64,000 nt of DNA from NCBI GenBank assembly GCA_025362235.1, contig JANYGZ010000011.1:62001-126000 (forward strand). Direction: 5' to 3'. The position numbers and the translations under genes are program-made. The first letter of the stretch is position 1. Each line of letters begins with the position of its first letter. Shown piece after piece: positions 36,467 through 45,118 of this stretch. The notes beneath the pieces are model-generated. The model ran no database searches. It saw only the letters and a program-made list of their open reading frames with translations, and was not told the origin of the DNA. This DNA is from Ferruginibacter sp. (GTDB taxonomy: Bacteria > Bacteroidota > Bacteroidia > Chitinophagales > Chitinophagaceae).

Positions 36467-37744
36467 TTATTGTTTTACAATGGATATTTTACTAAGCAAA
36501 TGGATATTATTAATGTTGCTATAATCATATTGGTACAACCCATCCCCGGCAATTACAATCGCATTATTATTATACGCAATTACATCATAAGTTTCCATTC
36601 CGGTAATTTGTTTTATCGGCAAAATATTGCCAACATGGGTAGCATCGAATATTTTTAATCCATCTAGACCATCACAAATAAATAACAGGTTTTTATCCTT
36701 TGATAAACCATGAGGGTTGGTTAAAGGATAAGATTTTACTAAAGTAGGAGCACTGATATTTTTTATATCCAACACATCCATTTGGTTGGTAAATCCGCCG
36801 CACCCGCCGCCAGAATGTAATGTTACAAAAGCAAAATCATCGTCTGCAATTACCGGGTCACAGGTTCTTACATGTGCAAACTGACCTTCTAATTCAGGAT
36901 TGTCTGCATTATTTGCGCTGTAAATAAACATGCCATTTGAGGAACCGATAAATAATTTATTTTTAAACGGAAAAATCGTTTCAACATTCCCATTCCAGCC
37001 GGTTATAGCAACTTTCTTTACAAAGGCAGGGTCTTGTGGAGTTGAAATATTAAAAACATTCAGGTCTTGATTAGACACTGTGTACAACCTGCTATTGAGT
37101 AAAGCAAACCTTGCCAAAGAGCCGCCAATACCTGCAGGGGATTTGCTATTGAATGAACTACCTGCATCTGATGAACTTGACTGGGCAAAACCACCGCCAC
37201 TAAAATAAACAAGGTCATTATAAGTATTGCAGTTTTCAATTATGGTTGTATCACGTTTTATATAATCAACCCTCACCATCTGGCTACCTTCTACCGGCGC
37301 ACCATCATACCTGAAAGGGAAAACACCTTCTATAAATTTTGTGATGGTAATATTTACTGGATCAGAAATATCCAGTGCAACCATATCTGTATAAAAATCT
37401 GCATATAGAATGTTTCCGCTAACTGCCAGGTCTATATTACCAGGTATATCAATAAAAGCAATATTTTTTGGTGAGGAAGGGTTGGTATTGTCAATAACAT
37501 GGATGCCCTTGTCTACTTCATTTAAAAAAATGTATTTGCCGATGATAAATATTTTACCGGGATGAGAAATTTCTTTTGGGGAATTATTCTTTATATTGGC
37601 CCTTACCTCTGCTTTTGTTTTATATACCGGAGTATAATAGGTATACTGATGGCTTGTTTCACAGGTATCTTTTATACAGCCCTGTAATAAAAAAGTACAA
37701 ATAGACAGCACCAATAATGATGGGGAAAGGTTAAATTTTTTCAT
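36467..37744 (-). CDS. LVIVD-repeat lipoprotein
   Basis: The product is 425 residues with a lipoprotein signal (LLVLSICTFLLQGC, lipobox Cys at about 23). The chain has beta-propeller-like LVIVD repeats, each with a strand like GIHVIDNTNPSSPKNIAFIDIPG, MVALDISDPVNITITKFI, LNVFNISTPQDPAFVKKVAI and MDVLDIKNISAPTLVKSYPL. These proteins are surface or periplasmic and of unknown ligand. The gene follows the second sigma factor/barrel pair on the same strand after 75 bases and could be part of its regulon. Confidence 0.9.
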   Translation of the reverse strand: MKKFNLSPSLLVLSICTFLLQGCIKDTCETSHQYTYYTPVYKTKAEVRANIKNNSPKEISHPGKIFIIGKYIFLNEVDKGIHVIDNTNPSSPKNIAFIDIPGNIDLAVSGNILYADFYTDMVALDISDPVNITITKFIEGVFPFRYDGAPVEGSQMVRVDYIKRDTTIIENCNTYNDLVYFSGGGFAQSSSSDAGSSFNSKSPAGIGGSLARFALLNSRLYTVSNQDLNVFNISTPQDPAFVKKVAITGWNGNVETIFPFKNKLFIGSSNGMFIYSANNADNPELEGQFAHVRTCDPVIADDDFAFVTLHSGGGCGGFTNQMDVLDIKNISAPTLVKSYPLTNPHGLSKDKNLLFICDGLDGLKIFDATHVGNILPIKQITGMETYDVIAYNNNAIVIAGDGLYQYDYSNINNIHLLSKISIVKQ

Positions 37745-37819
37745 AACAAAAATTTTGGCAGGGTTAGTTTATAAACAGGCTGACAAGTTATTATTAAAAA
37801 GGGTTGCATTATTAATGAA

Positions 37820-39178
37820 TTAATTTTTTTTCAGCATTTTACGTACACTTATCCCAACAAAACTATAATGTGTATCCGCATATAAACCGCTGCCGGCAAC
37901 GGGTGTAGCACTGAAATAAAATTGAGGGCCCAGTAAAAGAGGCGCTCTTTCGCTTTTCATTACATTAATAAACAGCCCTGAAGATAAACCAATAATAGTT
38001 TTATTAAAAAGGCTATTATCAATATAATATTTGTTTTGACCAGCATTATACTGCAGCGCATTTGTACCAACTAATTGAGAAACTGTTATGCCGCCCTCAA
38101 AATACATCGGATGCTTTTTTATATTGGCTACCTGTAATTGAATAGCGAGCGGTATTTCTATAAAATGGTAATAATTATTATACCTGTTTGTATTTCCCAC
38201 ACCATACCTTACTACTCCGTTTAAGGAACTATCATTCCCAGTTGCTATACTAGTAGTGAATAATTTATAATTGATTCCGCTCATAAAATTAATTTTTGCA
38301 GAAAGTTTTTTTGATGTTGCAATGCCTGCACTAAAAGCTATACCGGGTTTTATTTCGGATGGTGCGTAATTGCTTTGACTGCTATTACCATTATTACTAA
38401 GATTCAGTGCTGTCTGGTCATAGTAGCTGCTGTTGGCTATTGACCCAAGATAAGCTCCGGCTGTTGAAGATTGCCCTACAGTAAAAACTACCCCTATATC
38501 CCATTTGGTTTTCTTTTTCTTTTCTGTTTCCTTTTTTACAGTTGCTATTGTATCGGGATTATTACCAGTACTATCGGTCATTTTCTTTGCAATATTTTCT
38601 ACGGGTGAAGCACTTAACTGTTCCGCTTTATTTTCCTGGTAAGGCAACGGTTTTATTTTTTCAGCGGCAATCAAAGAATCATTTGTCACCTCTTCTGCTT
38701 TGCTTGCGGATGTATGGATTAATTTTTTACCCTTAACGTATTGTGTGTTTTTATTTCCCGCAAGTAGTTGGCTCCTGTCAAAATTTGTTTGTTGCAATGG
38801 CTGCGCTTGTTTTATCAAATGTTCCTTAACTATATTAGCAGAAATATTATTAGCTGTTACTCCATCGCTGTTTTGTTGCTGCTGTTTTTTTATACTTTCT
38901 GTATCTTTTATAATTGTTGAATCAATATTGGTTTCAGTAGATAAAATTGTATTTACGGCATTTTCCTTTTTAGAATAATATTTTACATGTATATCTGACA
39001 AAACCAGCGCAGCTATTAAAAAGCAGCCAATAAATGTAATCGACAAACCCAATTGCCGCCTGCGTTTTTTTTGCCGTACAATTTTGGCCGATACAGTTTC
39101 CCAAATAGCGTCGCCCGGCTGTAATTTAAACCCATCCATTCTTTTCTGTACCTGTTTTTCAAATTCATTTTCCGGCAT
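37820..39178 (-). CDS. Sigma-factor-linked membrane protein with C-terminal beta-barrel (second example)
   Basis: The product is 452 residues, arranged like the 6003-7316 product. It has a short charged N-terminus with LQPGDAIWETVSAKIV and a basic KKRRRQ stretch, one membrane helix (LGLSITFIGCFLIAALVLSDI), a long polar linker (about 65-225) rich in Gln, Asn, Thr and Lys, and a C-terminal barrel-like region starting near KTKWDIGVVFTVGQSS and ending with strands (APLLLGPQFYFSATPV, THYSFVGISVRKML). Its 5' end overlaps the ECF sigma gene by 14 bases. A role as a sigma regulator is inferred from position. Confidence 0.75.
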   Translation of the reverse strand: MPENEFEKQVQKRMDGFKLQPGDAIWETVSAKIVRQKKRRRQLGLSITFIGCFLIAALVLSDIHVKYYSKKENAVNTILSTETNIDSTIIKDTESIKKQQQQNSDGVTANNISANIVKEHLIKQAQPLQQTNFDRSQLLAGNKNTQYVKGKKLIHTSASKAEEVTNDSLIAAEKIKPLPYQENKAEQLSASPVENIAKKMTDSTGNNPDTIATVKKETEKKKKTKWDIGVVFTVGQSSTAGAYLGSIANSSYYDQTALNLSNNGNSSQSNYAPSEIKPGIAFSAGIATSKKLSAKINFMSGINYKLFTTSIATGNDSSLNGVVRYGVGNTNRYNNYYHFIEIPLAIQLQVANIKKHPMYFEGGITVSQLVGTNALQYNAGQNKYYIDNSLFNKTIIGLSSGLFINVMKSERAPLLLGPQFYFSATPVAGSGLYADTHYSFVGISVRKMLKKN

Positions 39179-39728
39179 ACTGTTCGTTTTTTGGAAGTGA
39201 TGAATATTTTTCTACCCACTCAATCAATAAATATCTTGCCCTTGCATATTGAGACTTGGATGTGCCATCGCTGATGCCCAGCAATTGCCCTATTTCTACA
39301 TGGGTATATCCTTCAATGGCATATAAATTAAAAATAGTTTGAAAGCCTGCTGGCAGTTGCCTGATTAAATCACTTAGCTGGCGGGCATCCAATTGTACAA
39401 CAGGGTTTTCGTTTGACACCGGGTGCAACGGCGTTTCTGCAAATACCATTTCTTCCCTGTAGCGTTTATTTTTCTTTAAATAATTCAATGCAGTTGTAAC
39501 CATAATCCTGCGTATCCAGGCGCCGAGTTCGCCTGCAAATTTATATTCGCTTAAATGAGTAAATACTTTTATAAATCCTTCCTGCAATACATCTTCTGCA
39601 TCATTCACCGACTTGGTATATCGGTAACAAATACCCAGCATTGATGGCGCAAAATGATTATACAATTGTTGCTGGGCAATTGGCTTTTGTTTAAGGCAAT
39701 CTTTTACCAATACTGTATAATCCATCAT
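39165..39728 (-). CDS. ECF (sigma-70 family) RNA polymerase sigma factor
   Basis: The product is about 187 residues starting MMDYTVLVKDCLKQK; an earlier Met at 39773 would add 15 residues that are not family-like. Region 2 is complete (NHFAPSMLGICYRYTKSVNDAEDVLQEGFIKVF, with the Trp-rich RELGAWIRRI-type segment as ELGAWIRRIMVTTALNYLKKNKR). Region 4 has LPAGFQTIFNLYAIEGYTHVEIGQLLGISDGTSKSQYARAR. It is probably controlled by the overlapping downstream membrane protein. Confidence 0.93.
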   Translation of the reverse strand: MMDYTVLVKDCLKQKPIAQQQLYNHFAPSMLGICYRYTKSVNDAEDVLQEGFIKVFTHLSEYKFAGELGAWIRRIMVTTALNYLKKNKRYREEMVFAETPLHPVSNENPVVQLDARQLSDLIRQLPAGFQTIFNLYAIEGYTHVEIGQLLGISDGTSKSQYARARYLLIEWVEKYSSLPKNEQYAGK

Positions 39729-39812
39729 ATGTATTACATCAACCTGACAAGTATTTGTTGCCATGGGTTGCATTTACCGTAAAATAATTTAAATAGTGCA
39801 GGCTTTGTGATA

Positions 39813-39871
39813 ATGGATACTTTTTAGATGCTGGATGCTTTTTTGATACTGGATACTGGATATTGGATATT
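39813..39871. repeat. Imperfect GGATACT/GGATATT tandem repeat upstream of the sigma gene
   Basis: Six GGAT-containing units spaced by 7 to about 14 bases (ATGGATACTTTTT, GCTGGATGCTTTTT, ACTGGATACTGGATATTGG) lie between the sigma factor gene and the SRPBCC gene. It resembles the TGGATAAT repeats seen elsewhere in the window, but the unit differs. Confidence 0.5.
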
Positions 39872-39976
39872 TTGATTTGGTTTTATTGTACCAAATTTGA
39901 AGGTGTATCCAAAGAGAGACTCATTGATAAGTGTAAATCGTAAAAAGACAAAGATTTTTGAATGGCTGTGAATAAA

Positions 39977-40513
39977 TTACGGGTCCTTTTCTATAAAATC
40001 CTTTAGTCCATTTAAAGCAGCCTCATAGCCGGGGCCGGAAATTTTATCAATAAAGATGGCATAAAATTTATCCCATGGGTACCAATGCAATTCGTTTATT
40101 GCCTGCCATTCTACCTGTACAGCTTGTTGATTTGGTAGAGGTGTAAGTATAATATTATTCTCAATATCATTTTGCCCTTCATATTGCAAAAAGAATTTAA
40201 TAGAACTGGAATCAGCTGCAATTAATTTAATTATTACTTCTTTACCTCGATGTAGGATAATACAACCAGAATCTTTTCCAACAATTGCAGGAGGATGCCA
40301 ATTCATTTTCGCAGAATCGATTGTAAAAATGGGATGCCATTTTTTCCAATTATCAAACCAGGCAATTTGCTGGTAAATCTTTTGAGAAGTGGTATTATTA
40401 ATAACTACTATCCTTGATACTTTTACATGAGCGGGTATCAGCAGGGAAAGCAATGTTATAATTATAAATAATCCTGTAATACCAAAAAGAAAAGCTTTTA
40501 TAAAACGCATCAT
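39977..40513 (-). CDS. SRPBCC-fold membrane-anchored protein
   Basis: The product is 178 residues with one N-terminal membrane helix (AFLFGITGLFIIITLLSLLI), then a polyketide-cyclase/SRPBCC-like domain (VINNTTSQKIYQQIAWFDNWKKWHP, ending GYEAALNGLKDFIEK). The starting Met pair leaves the exact start open by one codon. It follows the ABC-2 permease by one base, so both are cotranscribed; a joint role is inferred only from this. Confidence 0.8.
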   Translation of the reverse strand: MMRFIKAFLFGITGLFIIITLLSLLIPAHVKVSRIVVINNTTSQKIYQQIAWFDNWKKWHPIFTIDSAKMNWHPPAIVGKDSGCIILHRGKEVIIKLIAADSSSIKFFLQYEGQNDIENNIILTPLPNQQAVQVEWQAINELHWYPWDKFYAIFIDKISGPGYEAALNGLKDFIEKDP

Positions 40514-40514
40514 A

Positions 40515-41627
40515 TTATTCCCATTTAAAAACTTTGATGGCTACCGCATAAACCACAATACCCCACAACAATAAAATACCAATTTCGCTTTTTACATCCC
40601 AAAGGCTTTGGCCTTCAAAAGCAACTGCCCTCATAGCCGTGTTTAAATGTGTAAGCGGCAACGCTTTTGATATAGGTTGAAGCCATTTTGGAAATGCATC
40701 TGTGGGAAAAAATGTACCTCCCAACAAAAACTGTGGCAGTGTAAGTAAATTAGCAAATGGAGGGATACTGCTGTCGCTTGTTGCAAGCCCGTTTACAATA
40801 AAGCCGAGGCCCATAAAAACTATTAAACCAATAAAACTTAATAACAACATTTCCAGCAATGTTTCAAACCCATTAATTAAGGTAAACCCAAAAAGAAACC
40901 TTCCCGCTAAAATGATTACAATGGCAGTAAGCATTTGAAATATTACCCTTGCCAGGCCTTCTCCTAAAACAATATAAGTTCTGCTGATAGGGGTTGCAAA
41001 AAAACGTTTTAATACCAATGTATTTCTTAAATTAAAAAACATAAATGCTACTCCAAATACACCAGAACTTAATAAAGAAAAACCTAATTGCCCTGGCAAT
41101 ATAAAATCGATTGTTTTGTATTGCCGTATCTGTTGTACATCCCTTGCATACTCAAAATCGGGGATGGCGTAGGTAGGCCTGTTTGTATATATTGTATTAC
41201 TTATTTTATTTACAATGCCGCTTACAAGGGGCATAAATTGTGGCCACTTATCATTGCTTGCACTGGTGGTTGACAATGTATAGGTATAAGCCGGAACATG
41301 GGTTGAGTTTTTTATGATATTAAAAACACCGGTTATCTTTCCTTTTGCAAGGTCTTCATGCAGTTCACGCTCATTATTGAAACGGACAATCTTTATCCTG
41401 TTGGTTGTTTTTATTGAATCGTACAAGGCATTGGTGGTATCACAGTTTTTATCCAGTGCTATTTTATAAACGGGTACACCGCCGTTATCGCCTATAAAAC
41501 CAAAGACCAATATAAAAACGAAAGGAAAAACAAAACTAAATACTACTGCCGATGGGCTCCTGAAGATTGATTTTAGACTGCCCTTAGTGATGGCCAACAT
41601 GGCCCTTAACTGACTATACTGTTGCAT
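40515..41627 (-). CDS. ABC-2 type transporter permease
   Basis: The product is 370 residues: one N-terminal membrane helix (SAVVFSFVFPFVFILVFGFI), a large extracytoplasmic domain (about 45-180), then five or six helices (FILPGQLGFSLLSSGVFGVAFMFF, VIFQMLTAIVIILAGRFLFGF, LLLSFIGLIVFMGLGFIVNG) with the PFANLLTLPQFLLGGTFFP motif typical of ABC2_membrane_3 exporters. No ATPase gene is adjacent within the window, which is unusual; the ATPase must be encoded elsewhere. The gene is divergent from the toxin-antitoxin module. Confidence 0.9.
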   Translation of the reverse strand: MQQYSQLRAMLAITKGSLKSIFRSPSAVVFSFVFPFVFILVFGFIGDNGGVPVYKIALDKNCDTTNALYDSIKTTNRIKIVRFNNERELHEDLAKGKITGVFNIIKNSTHVPAYTYTLSTTSASNDKWPQFMPLVSGIVNKISNTIYTNRPTYAIPDFEYARDVQQIRQYKTIDFILPGQLGFSLLSSGVFGVAFMFFNLRNTLVLKRFFATPISRTYIVLGEGLARVIFQMLTAIVIILAGRFLFGFTLINGFETLLEMLLLSFIGLIVFMGLGFIVNGLATSDSSIPPFANLLTLPQFLLGGTFFPTDAFPKWLQPISKALPLTHLNTAMRAVAFEGQSLWDVKSEIGILLLWGIVVYAVAIKVFKWE

Positions 41628-41676
41628 TCAATAAATTTGAGCCGTAAAGCTATTTGTAAAAAAGGTTTAAAAAAAA

Positions 41677-41723
41677 TTTGTAAATTAGCGACATGTGACG
41701 TATATTTGGATGACAAATGACGT
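41677..41723 (+). promoter_or_regulatory. Promoter and overlapping palindromic operator of the toxin-antitoxin module
   Basis: TTTG (41677-41680), 20 bases, then TATATTTG (41701-41708) fits the Bacteroidota -33/-7 consensus. Overlapping the -7 box and reaching almost to the start codon is a near-perfect palindrome: ACGTATATTTG (41698-41708), GATGA, CAAATGACGT (41714-41723). Antitoxins of this class usually repress their own promoter, so this is a natural binding site for the product of 41727-42185. Confidence 0.65.
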
Positions 41724-41726
41724 TTT

Positions 41727-42185
41727 ATGGAAAAGAAAATACCACCAAAAAAAACAAAACCTTATACGCAAAACACTAAAGTTAGTAAAGTAGAAGAACC
41801 AGAAGCTGTATATAACCGAACAGTAAAAATAATTCCTTCTGTAAACAATTTTACCTACACTGAATTTAAAAAAATTGCCGATAAAGTTCCCTTTACACAA
41901 ACAGAATGGGCATCCATATTGCATATTAGCGAACGTACCCTGCAACGGTATGCAAAAAATAACGGAAGTTTTGCCCCTATCAATGCGGACAGGGCCTTAC
42001 AAATAGCCCAGGTAATCAATGAAGGAAAAATAACTTTTGGAAAATCCGATTTATTCTATAAGTGGCTAAAACAAAAACCATTGATGCTGGAGGGGTCCCT
42101 TTCTTTAGAATCTTTAACCACCACCCATGGCATTCAAATGGTGTTAACCCAATTAGGAAGAATTCAACATGGTATACTTGCATGA
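41727..42185 (+). CDS. Xre/ParS-type (MbcA-like) antitoxin
   Basis: The product is a 152-residue antitoxin. The middle holds an Xre-like helix-turn-helix (VPFTQTEWASILHISERTLQRYAKN) and the C-terminus the toxin-binding MbcA/ParS (DUF2384) domain (ADRALQIAQVINEGKITFG, SDLFYKWLKQKPLMLEGSLSLESL, then GIQMVLTQLGRIQHG). It binds and neutralises the RES toxin encoded next and probably represses the operon. The ATGA overlap with the toxin start indicates translational coupling. Confidence 0.93.
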   Translation: MEKKIPPKKTKPYTQNTKVSKVEEPEAVYNRTVKIIPSVNNFTYTEFKKIADKVPFTQTEWASILHISERTLQRYAKNNGSFAPINADRALQIAQVINEGKITFGKSDLFYKWLKQKPLMLEGSLSLESLTTTHGIQMVLTQLGRIQHGILA

Positions 42186-42643
42186 TTATTTACAGGTTAG
42201 CTACTGAAATGTATAAAAACGACCTGAGTGGTACCGGTGCCAAATTGTTTGGTGGCAGGTGGAACTCAGTGGGATTGCCCGTTTTGTATACAACAGAAAA
42301 TATTTCATTAGCCATATTAGAGATACTGGTGAGAACAACTATGCAGACTATCCCTTTAACTTATCATCTTATTAAAATAGATATACCAACTGCTGCGCAA
42401 CCGCTATCAATCTCTACCGATAAATTAAAAAAAGAATGGAAAGATGATATTGGATATACCCAATGGATGGGTGACGAATTTATAAAATCGAAAAAATCAT
42501 TATTGCTAAAAGTCCCTTCGGCAATTGTTGATGAGGAAAATAATTATATCATAAACCCTGCACACAGTGATTTTAAAAAAGTAAAAATTTTACAGGTAAA
42601 CAAATTTTTGTTTGATAAAAGACTGTTTTTAAAAGATGAATAA
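42182..42643 (+). CDS. RES-domain toxin
   Basis: The product is 153 residues, starting MIIYRLATEMYKNDLSG. RES toxins degrade or phosphorolyse NAD+ when free of antitoxin. The conserved features are visible: the arginine of MIIYRL, the FGGRWNSVG loop, TTENISLAILEILV (glutamate) and a late serine-containing strand. The gene overlaps the antitoxin stop by four bases at its 5' end and folK by eight bases at its 3' end, so it is tightly packed. A longer frame starting at 42062 lies inside the antitoxin gene and is not real. Confidence 0.93.
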   Translation: MIIYRLATEMYKNDLSGTGAKLFGGRWNSVGLPVLYTTENISLAILEILVRTTMQTIPLTYHLIKIDIPTAAQPLSISTDKLKKEWKDDIGYTQWMGDEFIKSKKSLLLKVPSAIVDEENNYIINPAHSDFKKVKILQVNKFLFDKRLFLKDE

Positions 42644-43115
42644 AACTTATCTCCTTCTTGGCAGCAACATGAATAACCCTCAACGCCAGTTATCCATCGC
42701 TATAAAAAATATCACCCAACAAATTGGTAATATTATCCGTAAAAGTAAACTATATACTACAGCTGCCTGGGGCAATAATAATCAGCCCGACTTTTTAAAC
42801 CAGGTAATAATTGTAGAAACAAACATGCCTGCTTTAGAAACTATTGAAAAAATTTTGGCTATTGAAAATAAAATGGGCCGGGTAAGAACAAAAAAAAATG
42901 CACCCCGGATAATTGACATAGATATTTTATTTTTCAACAAAGAAATAATTGCTGAAAAAAACCTAAGTGTTCCGCACCCGCAAATTGAAAACCGCCGGTT
43001 TGTGTTGGTTCCGCTGAATGAACTATCCCCCGGTTTTACACACCCCGTAACCCGTAAAACCATTCATAAGTTATTAACTGATTGTACAGATACACTGGAT
43101 GTTAAAAAGTTTTAA
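42636..43115 (+). CDS. folK: 2-amino-4-hydroxy-6-hydroxymethyldihydropteridine diphosphokinase
   Basis: FolK transfers pyrophosphate from ATP to the pterin in folate synthesis. The 159-residue product has YLLLGSNMNNPQRQLSIAI, YTTAAWGNNNQPDFLNQVI, AIENKMGRVRTKKNAPRIIDIDILFF and VPHPQIENRRFVLVPLNEL, the full signature including the DIDIL metal aspartates. It overlaps the RES toxin gene, so folK expression is physically linked to the toxin-antitoxin transcript. Confidence 0.97.
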   Translation: MNKTYLLLGSNMNNPQRQLSIAIKNITQQIGNIIRKSKLYTTAAWGNNNQPDFLNQVIIVETNMPALETIEKILAIENKMGRVRTKKNAPRIIDIDILFFNKEIIAEKNLSVPHPQIENRRFVLVPLNELSPGFTHPVTRKTIHKLLTDCTDTLDVKKF

Positions 43116-43157
43116 TTGCGCAATTACTTATTCAACTTATTTTCGGTTTTATAAAAT

Positions 43158-43790
43158 ATGAAGTACAATTTTGTTACAATAGAAGGAAATATTGGTGCAG
43201 GTAAAACCACGCTGGCACATTTATTAAGCAAACATTTTAATGCAAGGCTGATACTGGAAGAATTTGCAGACAATCCATTTTTGCCAAAGTTTTATGAAAA
43301 CCAGCAACAGTATGCTTTTCCACTGGAATTGTTTTTTATGGCCGAACGGTACAAACAGCTAAAAGACCTTTTACAAACAAAAGATATGTTTCAAAACATT
43401 ACCATTTCTGATTATCTTTTTACCAAATGCCTTTTATTTGCCAAAGTAAATTTACCTACTGAAGAATTCAGGCTATACCAAAAATTATTCGACATTGTTA
43501 ATCCACAAATAACCCAACCCGATATACTAATATATTTGCATTCGCCGGTAAATATATTGCAGCAAAATATTAAAAAACGCAACCGCCTGTATGAGCAGGG
43601 CATCGCCAATGAATACCTTTTTAAATTACAGGAAACTTATACCCAATACATAAAACAGCATAATATTAAAACGCTTTTTGTGGATGCTTCCAATGCAGAT
43701 TTTTTAAGCAATGATGAACATTTAAAAATTATCGTTGCTGCATTGGATAAAGAATATGAAGATGGCCAACACTTTATTAGCCTGCCTTAA
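43158..43790 (+). CDS. Deoxynucleoside kinase (deoxyadenosine/deoxyguanosine kinase type)
   Basis: The product is a 210-residue kinase that salvages deoxynucleosides. It has the P-loop GNIGAGKTTLAHLLS, the EEFADNPFLPKFYEN base-contact region, PLELFFMAERYKQL, the ISDYLFTKCLLFA catalytic DY-type motif and the lid PVNILQQNIKKRNRLYEQG. In Bacteroidota this gene commonly follows folK, as here (from memory). The exact deoxynucleoside preference cannot be read. Confidence 0.93.
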   Translation: MKYNFVTIEGNIGAGKTTLAHLLSKHFNARLILEEFADNPFLPKFYENQQQYAFPLELFFMAERYKQLKDLLQTKDMFQNITISDYLFTKCLLFAKVNLPTEEFRLYQKLFDIVNPQITQPDILIYLHSPVNILQQNIKKRNRLYEQGIANEYLFKLQETYTQYIKQHNIKTLFVDASNADFLSNDEHLKIIVAALDKEYEDGQHFISLP

Positions 43791-43824
43791 TTTATTTATA
43801 TATCTATATTGCCTATTAGTTTTT

Positions 43825-43832
43825 TACATTTG
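43825..43832 (+). promoter_or_regulatory. Candidate -7 box TACATTTG for the MFS gene
   Basis: TACATTTG fits TAnnTTTG. It lies 24 bases before the proposed TTG start of the MFS gene, which leaves a short leader. The -33 element is not clear. Confidence 0.4.
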
Positions 43833-43855
43833 CAACATCACTAATCTTTTGATAG

Positions 43856-45085
43856 TTGAATACTTCTCCTCTCTCAGTTTTAAAAATAGCCGAATTCAGA
43901 AATTTTATTATGGGCCGTTTTGTGTTTATCATGGGGCTTCGTATGATGGGGACTTTGGTATCGTGGTGGCTCTATGAATTAACCGGAGATGCATTTTATA
44001 TAGGCATGATTGGCCTTGCAGAAGCCATACCAGCAATAGGTTTAGCATTATATGCCGGGTATGTAATTGATAAAAGCGAAAAAAGGCGGCTCTTGCTTAT
44101 CACTGTTTTTTTATACATTATTTGTACATTTATTTTACTGGGCACATCTTCCGATTGGTTTAAGGAACAATTCGGTACCAAGCTCATTATCATTTTTATT
44201 TACAGTGTTATTTTTATTACCGGAGCCATCAGGGCATTTTCGGGGCCAAGCTTTAGCGCCATCATTGCTTCCCTGGTGCCAAAAAATTTATTGATACCTG
44301 CCGCCCAGCTAAGTTCTACCAGTTGGTTAATAGCCAGCATAACAGGACATGCCACGGCAGGATTTTTAATTGCATGGCTGCATGTTACCGGAACATTCAT
44401 CGTTATTAGTTCGCTTGTTATTATTGGCTTTTTACTATTAACAAGGTTAACACCAAAACCGCCGGGCATCAGCGCAGAAAAGAAAACACTGGAAGCAGTT
44501 GCCGAAGGCCTACAATTTGTTTTCAAAACAAAAGAAGTATTAGGTGCCATCACCCTTGATCTTTTTGCTGTTTTATTTGGCGGCGCCGTAGCCATGGTAC
44601 CCGTATATGCAAAAGATATTTTACATGTAGGCCCCATTGGGTTTGGCTGGCTAAACGCAGCAAGTGATATCGGCTCTATCTCAATGGTAATCGGCCTCAC
44701 CCTTAGCCCTATGAAGAAAAAACAAGGCATTAAATTATTGTTTGCCGTAGCTTGTTTCGGCATTAGTATTATCATTTTTGGCCTTTCCAAATGGTATTGG
44801 TTATCGTTCTTTGCATTGCTGGCAGGTGGCATTTTTGATGGGGTAAGTGTTGTGGTAAGAGGCAATATCATGCAGCTAAAAACACCCGACGAATTGCGGG
44901 GCAGGGTAATGAGCGTAAACTCGATGTTTATCAATTCCAGTAACGAAATAGGCCAGTTTGAAAGTGGTGTAGCAGCTAAATTAATGGGCGTAATCCCATC
45001 GGTTGTATTTGGTGGTTGTATGACAATTTTTGTAGTAATAGCCACCTGGATAAAAGCGCCTTCTCTGAAAAAACTGGAGTATTAG
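43856..45085 (+). CDS. MFS transporter, EntS/TetA-like exporter group
   Basis: The product is a 409-residue major facilitator with about 12 membrane segments. The start is a TTG codon (43856-43858); the first ATG is 18 codons later and would cut into the first helix segment (FRNFIMGRFVFIMGLRMMGTLVSWWLY). The loop after helix 2 has the typical AGYVIDKSEKRRLLL pattern (D-x-x-x-x-R-R), and a second-half counterpart is seen near GGIFDGVSVVVRGNIMQL and TPDELRGRVMSVN, typical of the EntS-like group. The substrate is unknown. Confidence 0.92.
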   Translation: MNTSPLSVLKIAEFRNFIMGRFVFIMGLRMMGTLVSWWLYELTGDAFYIGMIGLAEAIPAIGLALYAGYVIDKSEKRRLLLITVFLYIICTFILLGTSSDWFKEQFGTKLIIIFIYSVIFITGAIRAFSGPSFSAIIASLVPKNLLIPAAQLSSTSWLIASITGHATAGFLIAWLHVTGTFIVISSLVIIGFLLLTRLTPKPPGISAEKKTLEAVAEGLQFVFKTKEVLGAITLDLFAVLFGGAVAMVPVYAKDILHVGPIGFGWLNAASDIGSISMVIGLTLSPMKKKQGIKLLFAVACFGISIIIFGLSKWYWLSFFALLAGGIFDGVSVVVRGNIMQLKTPDELRGRVMSVNSMFINSSNEIGQFESGVAAKLMGVIPSVVFGGCMTIFVVIATWIKAPSLKKLEY

Positions 45086-45118
45086 GTTCTTCAAATAACC
45101 ATTAACATTTTACTTACG

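Noticed and set aside
42062-42181. Longer start for the RES toxin inside the antitoxin gene
   Set aside because: The extra 40 residues are the antitoxin read in another frame; the ATGA overlap at 42182 gives a normal RES start.
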